From Trinickia acidisoli (GTDB lineage Bacteria > Pseudomonadota > Gammaproteobacteria > Burkholderiales > Burkholderiaceae): DNA of 64,000 bases. Shown here in pieces: positions 17,114-26,161 of the stretch. Position 1 is the stretch's first letter, and every line of letters begins with the position of its first letter. The stretch lies in the NCBI RefSeq assembly GCF_017315725.1, contig NZ_JAFLRG010000002.1:434001-498000 (forward strand), given 5' to 3'. The notes under the pieces were generated by a model that saw nothing but the letters and a program-made list of their open reading frames with translations, searched no databases and was not told the DNA's origin. A program made the translations under genes and the position numbers.

Positions 17114-19816
17114 ATGGAAATTGACATTCGCACGTTGGTGAGCCGGCTCGATCCGGCATGTAAGCACGCCATGGAGCTGGCGGCGCAGTTGTGCGTGCGG
17201 CAGACTCACTACAACGTCGACGTCGAGCATTTCCTGCTGCAACTGCTCGAATCCGACGCGCCCGATCTGAAGGCCATTCTCGAGCACTTCGAAGTCGCCG
17301 CCGCCGATGTCTGCGCGCAGCTTCAAAAAGCCGTCGACCAGTTCAAGCGCGGTAACGGCCGTACGCCCGCGCTGTCGCCGAATTTTTCGCGTCTATTTCA
17401 AGAGGCTTGGCTGCTCAGTTCGATGCTGCTCGGGCAGCAACAGATTCGCTCTGGCACGATTCTGCTGGCGTTGCTCGAGATCGACAGCCTGCGCGGCTTG
17501 CTGATCGATTCCGCGCCCTCGCTGCTCAAGATTCCGCGCGCGACGCTGCGCGAATCGTTGCCGGCCGTGCTCGCCGGTTCCAACGAAGACGGTGGGCCGG
17601 CCGCGGCGCCGAGCAACGGCGCTGCCGGCGCGGCGGGTTCGTCTTCGGGACAAGCGCCGCTGCCGGCGATGCCGTCGGCGGCTGGGTCGAGCGGCGGGTC
17701 GGCGCTCGCGCAGTACACGGTCGATCTCACCGCGTTGGCCCGGGAGGGGGCGATCGATCCGATCTGCGGGCGCGACCTCGAGATTCGTCAATTGATCGAC
17801 GTGCTGCTGCGGCGGCGTCAGAACAATCCCATCCTCACCGGCGAGGCCGGCGTCGGCAAGACCGCCGTCGTGGAGGGGTTCGCTCAGCGCATCGTACAAG
17901 GCCAAGTGCCGCCCGCATTGACGAACGTCACCGTGCGCTCGCTCGATCTCGCGCTGCTGCAGGCCGGCGCGGGCGTGAAGGGCGAGTTCGAGAATCGGCT
18001 CAAATCGGTCATCGCGGAGGTCAAGGCGTCGCCGGTCCCCGTGATTCTTTTCATCGACGAAGCGCACCAACTGATCGGCGCGGGCGGCAGCGAGGGCCAG
18101 GGCGATGCGGCCAACCTGCTCAAGCCGGCGCTTGCGCGCGGCGAGTTGCGCACGATCGCGGCCACCACGTGGGCCGAGTACAAGAAGTACGTGGAGCGCG
18201 ATCCGGCGCTCGCGCGCCGCTTCCAGGTGGTCAAGGTGGACGAGCCCAGCGAGGCGGTCGCGATCGAAATGCTGCGCGGCATGGTGGCGAAGCTCGCACA
18301 CCATCACGGCGTCGAGATTCTCGACGAAGCGGTGCGCGACGCGGTCAAGCTCTCGCATCGTTACATATCGGGCCGCCAGTTGCCGGACAAGGCGATCAGC
18401 GTACTCGACACGGCCTGCGCGCGCGTTGCGATCGGTCAAAGCGGGGTCCCGGAAGACATCGAAGCGCTCGGCCGCTCGCTCGAATCCGGTCAAAACCAAT
18501 TGCGCATTTTGCGTCACGAGGCCGCGACGGGCGCCGATCATGCCGATGCGATCGCCGCACTGACGCGGCAGCTCGACGAGCAGCGTGCGAAGCATGCGCG
18601 GCTGACCGACAAGCTTGCGACCGAGCAGCGCGCCGTGGAAGAGATTCTCGCGTGGCGCAGCAAGATCGCCCGGCAAGTGGATGCGCACGAGCCGGCCGAA
18701 GAGGGTGAGGACGCGCCGTCGCTGCTGGCCAACCTCGGCCGCCTCGAGAAGGGTTTGGAGGCCGTGCAGAACGACGAGCCGATGGTGCCGGTGTACGTCG
18801 ATTCGGAGATGGTCGCCGAGGTGATCTCGGGTTGGACCGGCATCCCCGTCGGCCGCATGCTGGCCGACGAGCTGCATACGGTGCTCTATCTTCACGACAA
18901 GCTCGCCGAGCGCGTCGTCGGTCAAGACGAGGCGCTCGACGCCATCGCGCGGCGCGTGCGCACGTTCCGGGCGGATCTCGACGATCCCGGCAAGCCCGTC
19001 GGCGTGTTTCTGCTGGTGGGTCCGAGCGGCGTGGGCAAGACCGAGACGGCGGCCGCGCTCGCGGATACGCTCTACGGCGGCGAGCGCAACATGATCACGG
19101 TCAACATGTCGGAGTTCCAAGAGGCGCATAGCGTCTCGGGGCTCAAGGGCGCGCCGCCGGGCTATGTCGGCTATGGGCGCGGCGGGGTGCTGACCGAAGC
19201 GGTGCGGCGTCGTCCGTACAGCGTCGTGCTGCTCGACGAGATGGAGAAGGCGCATCCGGACGTGCTCGAGCTGTTCTTCCAGGTATTCGACAAAGGGGTG
19301 ATGGAGGACGGCGAAGGCGTGCCGATCGACTTCAAGAACACGCTGATCCTGCTGACGTCGAACGCCGCTCAGGAAGTCATTACCGAGGCGAGCCAGGGGG
19401 GACGCCGGCCGCCGCCCGAGGAGTTGATCGAGCGGCTGAGGCCTGCGCTGCTGCGTCAGTTCAGCCCGGCGTTCCTCGGCCGGCTCGCGCTCGTGCCGTA
19501 TTACCACCTCGGCGATGCGCAGATCGCGGCGATCGTGAATCTGAAGCTCGACCGGCTCGCCGAGCGCTTCGCGCGCAACCATCATGCCCAAATGACGTGG
19601 GACGATGACTTCGCGCGCGTCATTACCGAGCGCTGCAAGGAAGTCGACAGCGGTGCGCGCAACGTGGATCACATCCTCACGCACATCGTGCTGCCCGAGC
19701 TTGCGCGCGAGGTGCTCGAGCGGATTTCGGTGGCCGAGTCGTTCGATGCCGTGCATCTCTCGTTCACGCCAGCCGGCGGCCTCGCGTTCAGCTTCACGAC
19801 GCGCGACGGAGCCTGA
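17114..19816 (+). CDS. clpV: T6SS AAA+ ATPase ClpV (TssH)
   Basis: 900 residues when started at the MEIDIRTLV methionine, the family N terminus; the frame is open 91 codons further upstream, overlapping tssG, but that part is shadow sequence. Domains: Clp N domain (1-150), a Gly/Ala/Ser-rich linker (about 155-195), AAA1 with Walker A GEAGVGKT at about 243-250, a coiled middle domain (about 450-570), AAA2 with Walker A GPSGVGKT at about 636-643, and a ClpB-type C-terminal domain. ClpV pulls TssC from contracted sheaths and recycles it. Both nucleotide-binding sites look intact. Confidence 0.96.
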   Translation: MEIDIRTLVSRLDPACKHAMELAAQLCVRQTHYNVDVEHFLLQLLESDAPDLKAILEHFEVAAADVCAQLQKAVDQFKRGNGRTPALSPNFSRLFQEAWLLSSMLLGQQQIRSGTILLALLEIDSLRGLLIDSAPSLLKIPRATLRESLPAVLAGSNEDGGPAAAPSNGAAGAAGSSSGQAPLPAMPSAAGSSGGSALAQYTVDLTALAREGAIDPICGRDLEIRQLIDVLLRRRQNNPILTGEAGVGKTAVVEGFAQRIVQGQVPPALTNVTVRSLDLALLQAGAGVKGEFENRLKSVIAEVKASPVPVILFIDEAHQLIGAGGSEGQGDAANLLKPALARGELRTIAATTWAEYKKYVERDPALARRFQVVKVDEPSEAVAIEMLRGMVAKLAHHHGVEILDEAVRDAVKLSHRYISGRQLPDKAISVLDTACARVAIGQSGVPEDIEALGRSLESGQNQLRILRHEAATGADHADAIAALTRQLDEQRAKHARLTDKLATEQRAVEEILAWRSKIARQVDAHEPAEEGEDAPSLLANLGRLEKGLEAVQNDEPMVPVYVDSEMVAEVISGWTGIPVGRMLADELHTVLYLHDKLAERVVGQDEALDAIARRVRTFRADLDDPGKPVGVFLLVGPSGVGKTETAAALADTLYGGERNMITVNMSEFQEAHSVSGLKGAPPGYVGYGRGGVLTEAVRRRPYSVVLLDEMEKAHPDVLELFFQVFDKGVMEDGEGVPIDFKNTLILLTSNAAQEVITEASQGGRRPPPEELIERLRPALLRQFSPAFLGRLALVPYYHLGDAQIAAIVNLKLDRLAERFARNHHAQMTWDDDFARVITERCKEVDSGARNVDHILTHIVLPELAREVLERISVAESFDAVHLSFTPAGGLAFSFTTRDGA

Positions 19817-19817
19817 C

Positions 19818-21743
19818 ATGCAGCAAGCCACGACGGTCCAAGCAGGCAGCTTTCTTTCGGTGAGTACGCCCTTCGGTGCGGACGTGCTGCTGCTCGAGGG
19901 CTTCTCGGGTCGCGAGGCGATCTCCGAGCCGTTCCATTTCGAGCTGCGCATGCGCTCGACCAACACCGCGTTGTCGGCGGCATCGATCGTCGGCCAAAGC
20001 GCGACCGTGACGATACAGACGCAAAGCGGAGCGGTACGCTACTTCAACGGTATCGTCACCCGCTTCGCGCAAGTCGGCGCGGACGCGACGTACGGGTACT
20101 ATTCGGCGGCGCTGGCGCCGCGCTTGTGGCTCGCCACGCTCGGCAGCGACCGTGTGATTTATCAGAATCTGAGCGTACTCGCTATCGTCCAGCAGGTGCT
20201 GTCCAATCTCAACGTCACCGTGAAGCAAAGCACGACGGGCACTTACGCGGTACGTGAGTACTGTGTGCAGTACGACGAGAGCCCGTTCAATTTCATCTCG
20301 CGGCTGATGGAAGAAGAGGGCATCTTCTACTTCTTCACGTTCGCCAACGGCAGCCATACGATGGTGCTCGCGGACAGCCCGTCCGCGCACGAGCCGGGCG
20401 CCAATGCCTCGCCGCTCTGGTTTTCGAGCGATTCGGTGACGCACAGCGCGTCGGAGCGCGTGAGCGGGTTCGAACTGATCACGGGACTGACCGAGCGCAC
20501 GCACATCGTGGCCGATTACGACTACACGTCGGCCGCGGTGTCCACGGCCACTTCGACGGCATCGGGCGGCGTGACCAACGGTACGCGCTACACGTTTCCG
20601 GGGCGCTATGCGCAGGCATCGGACAGCACCCGTACCGCGGACTTGCGGCTCGCGGCGCAGCAGCTCGGCCAGCAATCCGGCCGCGGCGTGAGCGCCTGCT
20701 ATTCGCTCGCCGCCGGCGCGAGCTTCACGCTCGGCGGCCATCCCAACAGCGCGCTGAATGCGAGCTACGTCGTGCGGAGCGTCGAGCACAGCGCGAGCAA
20801 CGATATCTACAGCAACGAATTCACGGTGTTTCCTTCGTCGGTGCCGTTTCGGCCGCCGCTCGTCGCGCCGCGGCCCGTCGTCGCCGGCAACCATACGGCG
20901 ACCGTGACCGGCTCCTCGGGGGAAGAGATTTGGACGGATGCGTATGGGCGCATCAAGGTCAAGTTCCATTGGGACCGTACGAGTACCGCCGACGAGAACA
21001 GCTCATGCTGGGTACGCGTCGCGCAAACCATCGCGGGCAACGGGTGGGGCCACGTCTTCTTGCCGCGCGTCGGACAAGAGGTGATCGTGAGCTACGTCGA
21101 CGGCGATCCCGACCGTCCGCTCGTGACCGGCAGTGTATACAACCAGTCGAGCACGCTCCCGTACGCGCTGCCGTCGATGCAGACGCGCAGCACGATCATG
21201 TCGCGTTCGTCCAAGGGCGGCACGGCCGGCAACGAGATCCGCATGGAGGACAAGACCGGCAGCGAGGAGTTGTACGTGCATGCCCAGAAGGACATGACCG
21301 TCGCGATCGAGAATGCGCTTTCGACCACCGTGACCGGCGGCAACGAGACTCACACGATTTCGAAGGGCGATCGGACCGTCGATGTGCAGACGGGCAAGGA
21401 AACGCATACGGTCAAAGGCACGCGCTCGCTCACTGTGACCGGAGACGAAACGCATACCAACAGCGCGAAATTCACGCACAACGTGACGGGAGACTATACG
21501 CTCAAGGTGAGCGGCAATTTGACGATCGACGTCACGGGTTCTATTACATTGAAGTCGGGCACGTCCTTGGCCATCCAGGCCGGTACGTCGCTGTCCAGTC
21601 AGGCGGGTACCACGCTCGAGAACAAGGCCGGCACGACGCTCACGGACCAGGGGCTGGAGGTGCAGATCAAGGCGTCGGCAACCGGCACGATCGACGGCGG
21701 CGGAATGCTGGCCCTGAAGGGCGGCCTCGTGAAGATCAATTGA
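19818..21743 (+). CDS. vgrG: T6SS spike protein VgrG (TssI)
   Basis: 641 residues starting one base after the clpV stop. Order: gp27-like base (1-370; VQYDESPFNFISRLMEEEGIFYFF), a gp5-like OB fold (PYASV-type region DAYGRIKVKFHWDR; VGQEVIVSYVDGDPDRPLVTGSVYN), and a C-terminal beta-helix of repeated short strands (about 510-641: ETHTISKGDRTV, SGNLTIDVTGS). There is no extra C-terminal effector domain, so this is a plain trimeric spike that must carry cargo by adaptors or a PAAR tip. The PAAR-like gene follows two genes later. Confidence 0.95.
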   Translation: MQQATTVQAGSFLSVSTPFGADVLLLEGFSGREAISEPFHFELRMRSTNTALSAASIVGQSATVTIQTQSGAVRYFNGIVTRFAQVGADATYGYYSAALAPRLWLATLGSDRVIYQNLSVLAIVQQVLSNLNVTVKQSTTGTYAVREYCVQYDESPFNFISRLMEEEGIFYFFTFANGSHTMVLADSPSAHEPGANASPLWFSSDSVTHSASERVSGFELITGLTERTHIVADYDYTSAAVSTATSTASGGVTNGTRYTFPGRYAQASDSTRTADLRLAAQQLGQQSGRGVSACYSLAAGASFTLGGHPNSALNASYVVRSVEHSASNDIYSNEFTVFPSSVPFRPPLVAPRPVVAGNHTATVTGSSGEEIWTDAYGRIKVKFHWDRTSTADENSSCWVRVAQTIAGNGWGHVFLPRVGQEVIVSYVDGDPDRPLVTGSVYNQSSTLPYALPSMQTRSTIMSRSSKGGTAGNEIRMEDKTGSEELYVHAQKDMTVAIENALSTTVTGGNETHTISKGDRTVDVQTGKETHTVKGTRSLTVTGDETHTNSAKFTHNVTGDYTLKVSGNLTIDVTGSITLKSGTSLAIQAGTSLSSQAGTTLENKAGTTLTDQGLEVQIKASATGTIDGGGMLALKGGLVKIN

Positions 21744-21770
21744 CATTGCCGCCCACCTGCCGAGACCGCC

Positions 21771-22499
21771 ATGCCCGATCCGAAGCCTACGAGTTCACCG
21801 CCTTCCCCGGCCGCGCTGCCGGCGGCGGATGTGCGCGAGGTGGTCGAGCAGCGTGCCGAGAACGGCGCCGTGATCGCACGTACCTCGTTGCTGAACGGCG
21901 TGCCGCACGGCCCGATGACGCGCTGCACGCCGGACGGCAAGCCCACGTTCGATGCGCACTATGCGCATGGGGCCTTGTCCGGGCCGCTGCGTGCGTTCGA
22001 TCCGCCGGGCGTGCCTGTGAAAGAGGCGCACTACGTGGACGGCAAGGAGCATGGCGTGACGACGCTGTATCAGGAAGGCCGCGTGGCGGCGCGGCAGCGG
22101 TACGTGGCGGGGATTCTGCAGGGCGAGAGCGTGTCGTATGCGCCGTCGGGGCAAGTGACGTCGCGTCTTCACTATCAGGCCGGGAAGCTCGAGGGCGAGG
22201 GGGTCTATTTATACGAAGGCGTCGTCGTGCGCCGTGCACGCTATCGCGCGGGTGCGCTCGAGGGCGAAACGCGCGAGTTCGCCGCGGACGGCACTTTGGT
22301 TCAGAGCCTGCCCTATCACGCCGGCTTGTTGCACGGGACCGCACGGCGCTTCGATCCGGACGGCGGGGTGAGCGCGGAGCGCCGCTACGTGAGCGGCAAG
22401 CCGCAAGAGGCGTGGCGCAATGTCGACGCGCCCCTTGCCGGCGCGGCGAGCGGGCTGCCGAAGGTAGTCGCGAACTTCGAAAAATGGGTGAAGGGCTGA
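21771..22499 (+). CDS. MORN/YwqK-type repeat protein after vgrG
   Basis: 242 residues without signal peptide. About seven repeats of 22-24 residues with the pattern G-x-x-x-G-x-x-x-x-Y/F-x-x-x-G-x-x-x-x-x-x-Y (for example DGKEHGVTTLYQEG, AGKLEGEGVYLYEG, AGLLHGTARRFDPDG), as in the MORN-variant repeats of YwqK-like proteins. The N terminus is Pro/Ala-rich. Lying between vgrG and the PAAR-like gene, it is in the place where adaptors, effectors or immunity proteins are found. No toxin catalytic motif was recognised. Adaptor or immunity function is inference from position. Confidence 0.7.
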   Translation: MPDPKPTSSPPSPAALPAADVREVVEQRAENGAVIARTSLLNGVPHGPMTRCTPDGKPTFDAHYAHGALSGPLRAFDPPGVPVKEAHYVDGKEHGVTTLYQEGRVAARQRYVAGILQGESVSYAPSGQVTSRLHYQAGKLEGEGVYLYEGVVVRRARYRAGALEGETREFAADGTLVQSLPYHAGLLHGTARRFDPDGGVSAERRYVSGKPQEAWRNVDAPLAGAASGLPKVVANFEKWVKG

Positions 22500-22501
22500 C
22501 G

Positions 22502-22888
22502 ATGGGCATTCAGGTCACCATGGGCACTACGCTGCAATGCAGCTTCGGCGCAGCGCCTTCGTCGCTGGTCGTGCTGCCGACCGCGGGCGTCCTGTCGGGC
22601 GCACCGGCCGCGACCATCATGGACAACGTGCCGCTCCTCAACGTCATGCCGTTCGGCGTGTGCAACTGCCCGGCGAACCCGATGGTTGCGGCCGCTACCG
22701 CGGCGGCGCTGGGCGTGCTGACGCCGATGCCGTGCATACCGGCCACGGCCGCGCCGTGGGCGCCGGGTTCGCCGACCGTGTTGATCGGCGGCCAGCCGGC
22801 GCTGCAAAACAGCTCGAAATTGATGTGCAACTGGGGCGGCGTGATCCAGGTCGTCGCGCCCGCACAATTCACCACTATGGTTCCCTGA
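22502..22888 (+). CDS. PAAR-like protein (DUF4280 type), probable spike tip
   Basis: 128 residues starting at MGIQVTMGTTLQCSFG, two bases after the preceding stop. The CSFG near the N terminus, the PFGVCNCPANPMVAAAT segment, the PCIP motif and the final KLMCNWGGVIQV belong to the DUF4280/PAAR-like group, whose cysteines may hold a metal at the tip of VgrG. The order vgrG, repeat protein, PAAR-like supports this. There is no C-terminal toxin extension. Confidence 0.8.
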   Translation: MGIQVTMGTTLQCSFGAAPSSLVVLPTAGVLSGAPAATIMDNVPLLNVMPFGVCNCPANPMVAAATAAALGVLTPMPCIPATAAPWAPGSPTVLIGGQPALQNSSKLMCNWGGVIQVVAPAQFTTMVP

Positions 22889-22901
22889 GGACGATCTTCC
22901 G

Positions 22902-23129
22902 ATGCCCTATGTTTTTTCCTTGACTGCACGAATGGCGACGATCGCGGCGAGCTGCGTTCTGCTGCTGTGCGTGCTGCTGTTCCTGCTCGGCGTCGAGATC
23001 GGCGCGCGCTATGCCGCGCCCGCGCCCACGACCGCCGCGCCCGGCGGTCCGACCGTCAGCGAACGCGCTCCCGCGCCGGCGAGTTCGGACGCTGCCGCGT
23101 CCGCTGTCCCGGCTTCCACCGCTTCTTGA
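22902..23129 (+). CDS. Small single-pass membrane protein
   Basis: 75 residues: one hydrophobic segment (about residues 13-34, ASCVLLLCVLLFLLGVEI) followed by a Pro/Ala/Ser/Thr-rich tail (about 40-75), predicted outside. No family recognised. It starts 13 bp after the PAAR-like gene, overlaps no neighbour, and precedes the binding-protein gene by 20 bp, so it is within the operon. It could be an accessory subunit of the transporter block or a T6SS envelope helper; nothing in the sequence decides this. Confidence 0.6.
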   Translation: MPYVFSLTARMATIAASCVLLLCVLLFLLGVEIGARYAAPAPTTAAPGGPTVSERAPAPASSDAAASAVPASTAS

Positions 23130-23149
23130 AACTGCAAACGGTAATCGCT

Positions 23150-24133
23150 ATGCCTACGCTTCAAATTTCGGGTTCCGCGCCGCATAGGCGCCACGTTGCG
23201 GCGATCTCGCTGCGCGGTCTTGCCGGCCGCGTGGCGGGCGTTCTTGCCATGAGCCTCGCGCTTTTCGCCGGAGCGGGTGTCGCGCACGCGGCCCGTCCGG
23301 CAGCGCCTGCGCCTGCCCCGGCGCTCGCGTCGTCGTCGACTGCCGGCGCGCCGCTTCCCTTGACGTCGACGGGCCTCGTGCAAATGCCCGACGGACGCTT
23401 GCTCGCACCCGAATTCGCCCGCATCGAAAGCCGGGGCGAACTCGTGGTTGCCATGCTGGGCGTCGATCAGCCGCCGTTCTTCGAAACGCGTAACGGCCGC
23501 CTGATGGGCATCGACGTCGACATCGCCAACGAACTCGCCGCGAAACTCGGCGTCACGGTGCGCTTCAATCGCGACGCGAAGACCTTCGACGGCGTGGTGC
23601 GTCTGCTCGCGAACGGCGATGCCGATCTGGCGATCAGCAAGCTGTCGCGAACGCTGCCGCGCGCGGAGCTCATCAGCTTCAGCACGCCGTATATCAGCCT
23701 GCATCGCGCACTGCTGCTCAATCGCATGAACTTCGCACAGATCGCGCGCGGGCGCACGGCACCGGATGTGATCCGCTCCTATGACAGCACGATCGGCGTG
23801 GTGATGAACTCCTCGTACTCGGAGTATGTCCGTACCAACTTCCCGAATGCGAAGGTCCGACCCTATCCGAGCTGGGAGGCACTGCTCGGCGCGCTCGATA
23901 AAGGCGAGGTGACGGCCGCGTATCGCGACGAATTCGAGGTCAAGCACGTGCTTAAAAGCGATCCCACGGCGTCGCTGAGGCTGCGCGTCGTGACGCTCGA
24001 CGATCTCGACGACCCGATCGCGATCGGCGTCAACGTGTCCTCGCCCGCGTTGCTCGCCTTCGTCAATCAATTCCTGGCGGAGCGCAGCAAGAAGATCGAC
24101 GTGAACACGCTGCTGCAGGCAACAGACAAGTAA
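23150..24133 (+). CDS. Periplasmic amino-acid binding protein (SBP family 3) inside the T6SS operon
   Basis: 327 residues from MPTLQISGS. A long signal peptide with an Arg-rich n-region and a hydrophobic core (about 29-46, cleavage near AHA-AR) is followed by an Ala/Pro linker and then a family 3 solute-binding domain: RGELVVAMLGVDQPPFFETRNGRLMGIDVDIANELAAKLG and GDADLAISKLSRTLPRAELISFSTPY. Family members bind polar amino acids such as glutamate, aspartate and glutamine. No ABC permease or ATPase is nearby; the following genes are DAACS carriers. The ligand is probably the same acidic amino acid handled by them and by the racemase, which is inference. Confidence 0.85.
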   Translation: MPTLQISGSAPHRRHVAAISLRGLAGRVAGVLAMSLALFAGAGVAHAARPAAPAPAPALASSSTAGAPLPLTSTGLVQMPDGRLLAPEFARIESRGELVVAMLGVDQPPFFETRNGRLMGIDVDIANELAAKLGVTVRFNRDAKTFDGVVRLLANGDADLAISKLSRTLPRAELISFSTPYISLHRALLLNRMNFAQIARGRTAPDVIRSYDSTIGVVMNSSYSEYVRTNFPNAKVRPYPSWEALLGALDKGEVTAAYRDEFEVKHVLKSDPTASLRLRVVTLDDLDDPIAIGVNVSSPALLAFVNQFLAERSKKIDVNTLLQATDK

Positions 24134-24159
24134 GAAAGAAAGCGCATTTCGGAGACCGG

Positions 24160-25440
24160 ATGATGAATACCAAAAAGCTTTACGCCTTTGCCGTGAACCC
24201 GTGGGTGGTGATCGGCAGCCTCGCGCTCGGCAGCGCGTTCGGATTGTTGGTTCCCCTGTTGGCGCAAAAGCTCGACGTGATCGGCGATCTTTACGTCAAC
24301 TTGCTGAAGATGACGACGCTGCCGTTCATGGTGTCGGCCGTCATATTCAGCCTGCAGCGTTTGTTTCGCGACGGCGGCACGTCGCGCCTGCTGCTGCGCG
24401 TGGTGGTCGTGATTCTCGGTGCGTCGGCGACGGTCGCGGTGGTCGGCGCCATCGTGTTGCTGACGATGCGGCCCGGTGCCAATCTCTCGACTGCGACGAT
24501 GCATACGTTCGGCGCGATGGTCGGTAGCGACGCCACGGGCTCGAACGAAACCGTGATGAGCCTGTACGGAACGGACACCGTGCAGAAAACCGTCGGTTTG
24601 ACCGACATGCTCAAGAGCCTCGTGCCGAGCAATATTTTCGCGGCGCTCGCGAGCGGCGACGCCCTCAAGGCGCTGGTGTTCGCGCTGCTGTTCGGCCTTG
24701 CCGTCGGCCGCGTGCCGGAACGCATTTCGGTCGGGCTCAGTCAGGCGCTCGAGACGGTCTACTATGCTTGCCAGAAGCTGATGCACTGGCTCAGCTATCC
24801 GCTGCCGCTGATTCTGTTCTGCATGAGCGCGGCACAGCTAGGCAAGTCCGGCGTCGGCCCGCTGCACGCGATGTTGCAGTTCGTCATCGCGTTCTTCGTC
24901 GTCGCGGTGTTGCTGGTCGTGCTCGCGGGCACGATCATCTGGAAGCGCTCGTCCAATTCGCTCGGCAGCACGCTCGAGGCGCTGCGCGCCCCGTTCGCGC
25001 TTGCACTCGCGACGCGCAACAGCGCGGCCTGCATGCCCAGCATGATCGAAAGCCTGGTCGACCGCCTGGGCTTCGCCCGCTCGCGCGTCGAGCTGATGGT
25101 GCCGCTGACGGTGTCGCTGCTGCGCGTCGGGCCGATGGTGTACTACGTCTGCGCCACCCTGTTCATCGCGCAGCTCTATGGGCGGCATCTCGGCGTACCC
25201 GAGGTCAGCACCGTTTTGCTCGCGTCGGTGCTTGCGGGCTTCGCGTCGGCCGGCATGACCGGCCTCGTGACGGTGTCGCTGATCGGCATGACCTGCGTCT
25301 ACCTGAGCCTGCCCTTCGAGGCGGCGTTCATTCTCTTTTTGGCAGTCGATCCGCTGTGCGACATGTTGCGCACGCTGATCCTCGTCATCGGCAATACGGC
25401 GGCCGTGTCGATCATTTGCCCCCGGCCGCTCAAGCTCTAG
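24160..25440 (+). CDS. DAACS-family (glutamate/aspartate/dicarboxylate symporter-like) transporter 1
   Basis: 426 residues (or 425 from the second ATG), eight or more membrane segments with the re-entrant architecture of the GltP/DctA family. The C-terminal substrate region reads DPLCDMLRTLILVIGN, keeping the Asp and Arg that bind the amino group and side-chain carboxylate of aspartate in GltPh (D394, R397). However, the TM7 NMDGT motif is LRVGP here, and the position of D405 is Asn, so sodium-site residues are missing. Transport may be proton-driven, sodium-independent, or regulatory only. It starts 26 bp after the binding-protein gene and ends 10 bp before the racemase. Confidence 0.85.
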   Translation: MMNTKKLYAFAVNPWVVIGSLALGSAFGLLVPLLAQKLDVIGDLYVNLLKMTTLPFMVSAVIFSLQRLFRDGGTSRLLLRVVVVILGASATVAVVGAIVLLTMRPGANLSTATMHTFGAMVGSDATGSNETVMSLYGTDTVQKTVGLTDMLKSLVPSNIFAALASGDALKALVFALLFGLAVGRVPERISVGLSQALETVYYACQKLMHWLSYPLPLILFCMSAAQLGKSGVGPLHAMLQFVIAFFVVAVLLVVLAGTIIWKRSSNSLGSTLEALRAPFALALATRNSAACMPSMIESLVDRLGFARSRVELMVPLTVSLLRVGPMVYYVCATLFIAQLYGRHLGVPEVSTVLLASVLAGFASAGMTGLVTVSLIGMTCVYLSLPFEAAFILFLAVDPLCDMLRTLILVIGNTAAVSIICPRPLKL

Positions 25441-25450
25441 GACTTCCGCC

Positions 25451-26161
25451 ATGGCGCTGATAGGCATCCTGGGCGGCATGGGGCCGCTTGCCACCGTCGA
25501 TTTCATGGAGCGGCTGATCGCGTTGACGTGCTCGGCCGGCGCGTCGCGCGACCAGCAGCATTTGCCGTTGCTGGTCGCGCATCTGCCGCATATTCCCGAC
25601 CGTTCGGAGGCGTTGCTCGGGACCGGCGAAAACCCGTTGCCGGCGCTGTTGAGCGGTATCGACATGCTGAACCGCAACGAGGTGGAGCTGATCGTCATTC
25701 CGTGCAACTCGGCGCATCACTGGTACGACGCGATGCGTGCGAAGAGTCGCGCGCCGATCATCCACATCGCCGAGGCGAGCGTCGCGGCGCTGCCTCCCGG
25801 CGTGCGGCGCGTAGCAGCCCTGGCGACGGGCGGCACGTTTCATTCCGGGCTGTATCAGCGGATACTCGCCGCGCGCGGGTTCGAATCCGTCGAACCCGAT
25901 GCCGCGACGCAGCGGCACATCGACGCCTGCATTCGCGAGGTCAAGGCCGGCGAGATCGAAGCATCGACAGGGCACCTCGCGGCCGCGCTCGATTGGCTCG
26001 TCGACCAGGGGGCGCAAGCGGCGGTCTTGGGCTGCACCGAGCTGCCGCTTGCCGCGCGGCCGATGAAAGCGCCGTCGATCCCGATGATCGACAGCACGCT
26101 CGAACTCGCGCGCGCGACGGTATCCTACGGTCTCTCGCGCGGCTGGAACCGGGCCCTATGA
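25451..26161 (+). CDS. Aspartate/glutamate racemase family protein in the T6SS operon
   Basis: 236 residues of the Asp/Glu racemase superfamily, normal length, no signal peptide, so cytoplasmic. Both catalytic cysteines are present: Cys85 in VIPCNSAHH and Cys195 in VLGCTELPL. The N-terminal MALIGILGGMGPLAT is typical. The enzyme interconverts L- and D-aspartate or glutamate (or another amino acid) without cofactor. The stop overlaps the start of the next DAACS gene (ATGA at 26158-26161). A racemase between two carriers of probable acidic amino acids suggests uptake or export of one enantiomer. Product and target are not decided by sequence. Confidence 0.88.
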   Translation: MALIGILGGMGPLATVDFMERLIALTCSAGASRDQQHLPLLVAHLPHIPDRSEALLGTGENPLPALLSGIDMLNRNEVELIVIPCNSAHHWYDAMRAKSRAPIIHIAEASVAALPPGVRRVAALATGGTFHSGLYQRILAARGFESVEPDAATQRHIDACIREVKAGEIEASTGHLAAALDWLVDQGAQAAVLGCTELPLAARPMKAPSIPMIDSTLELARATVSYGLSRGWNRAL

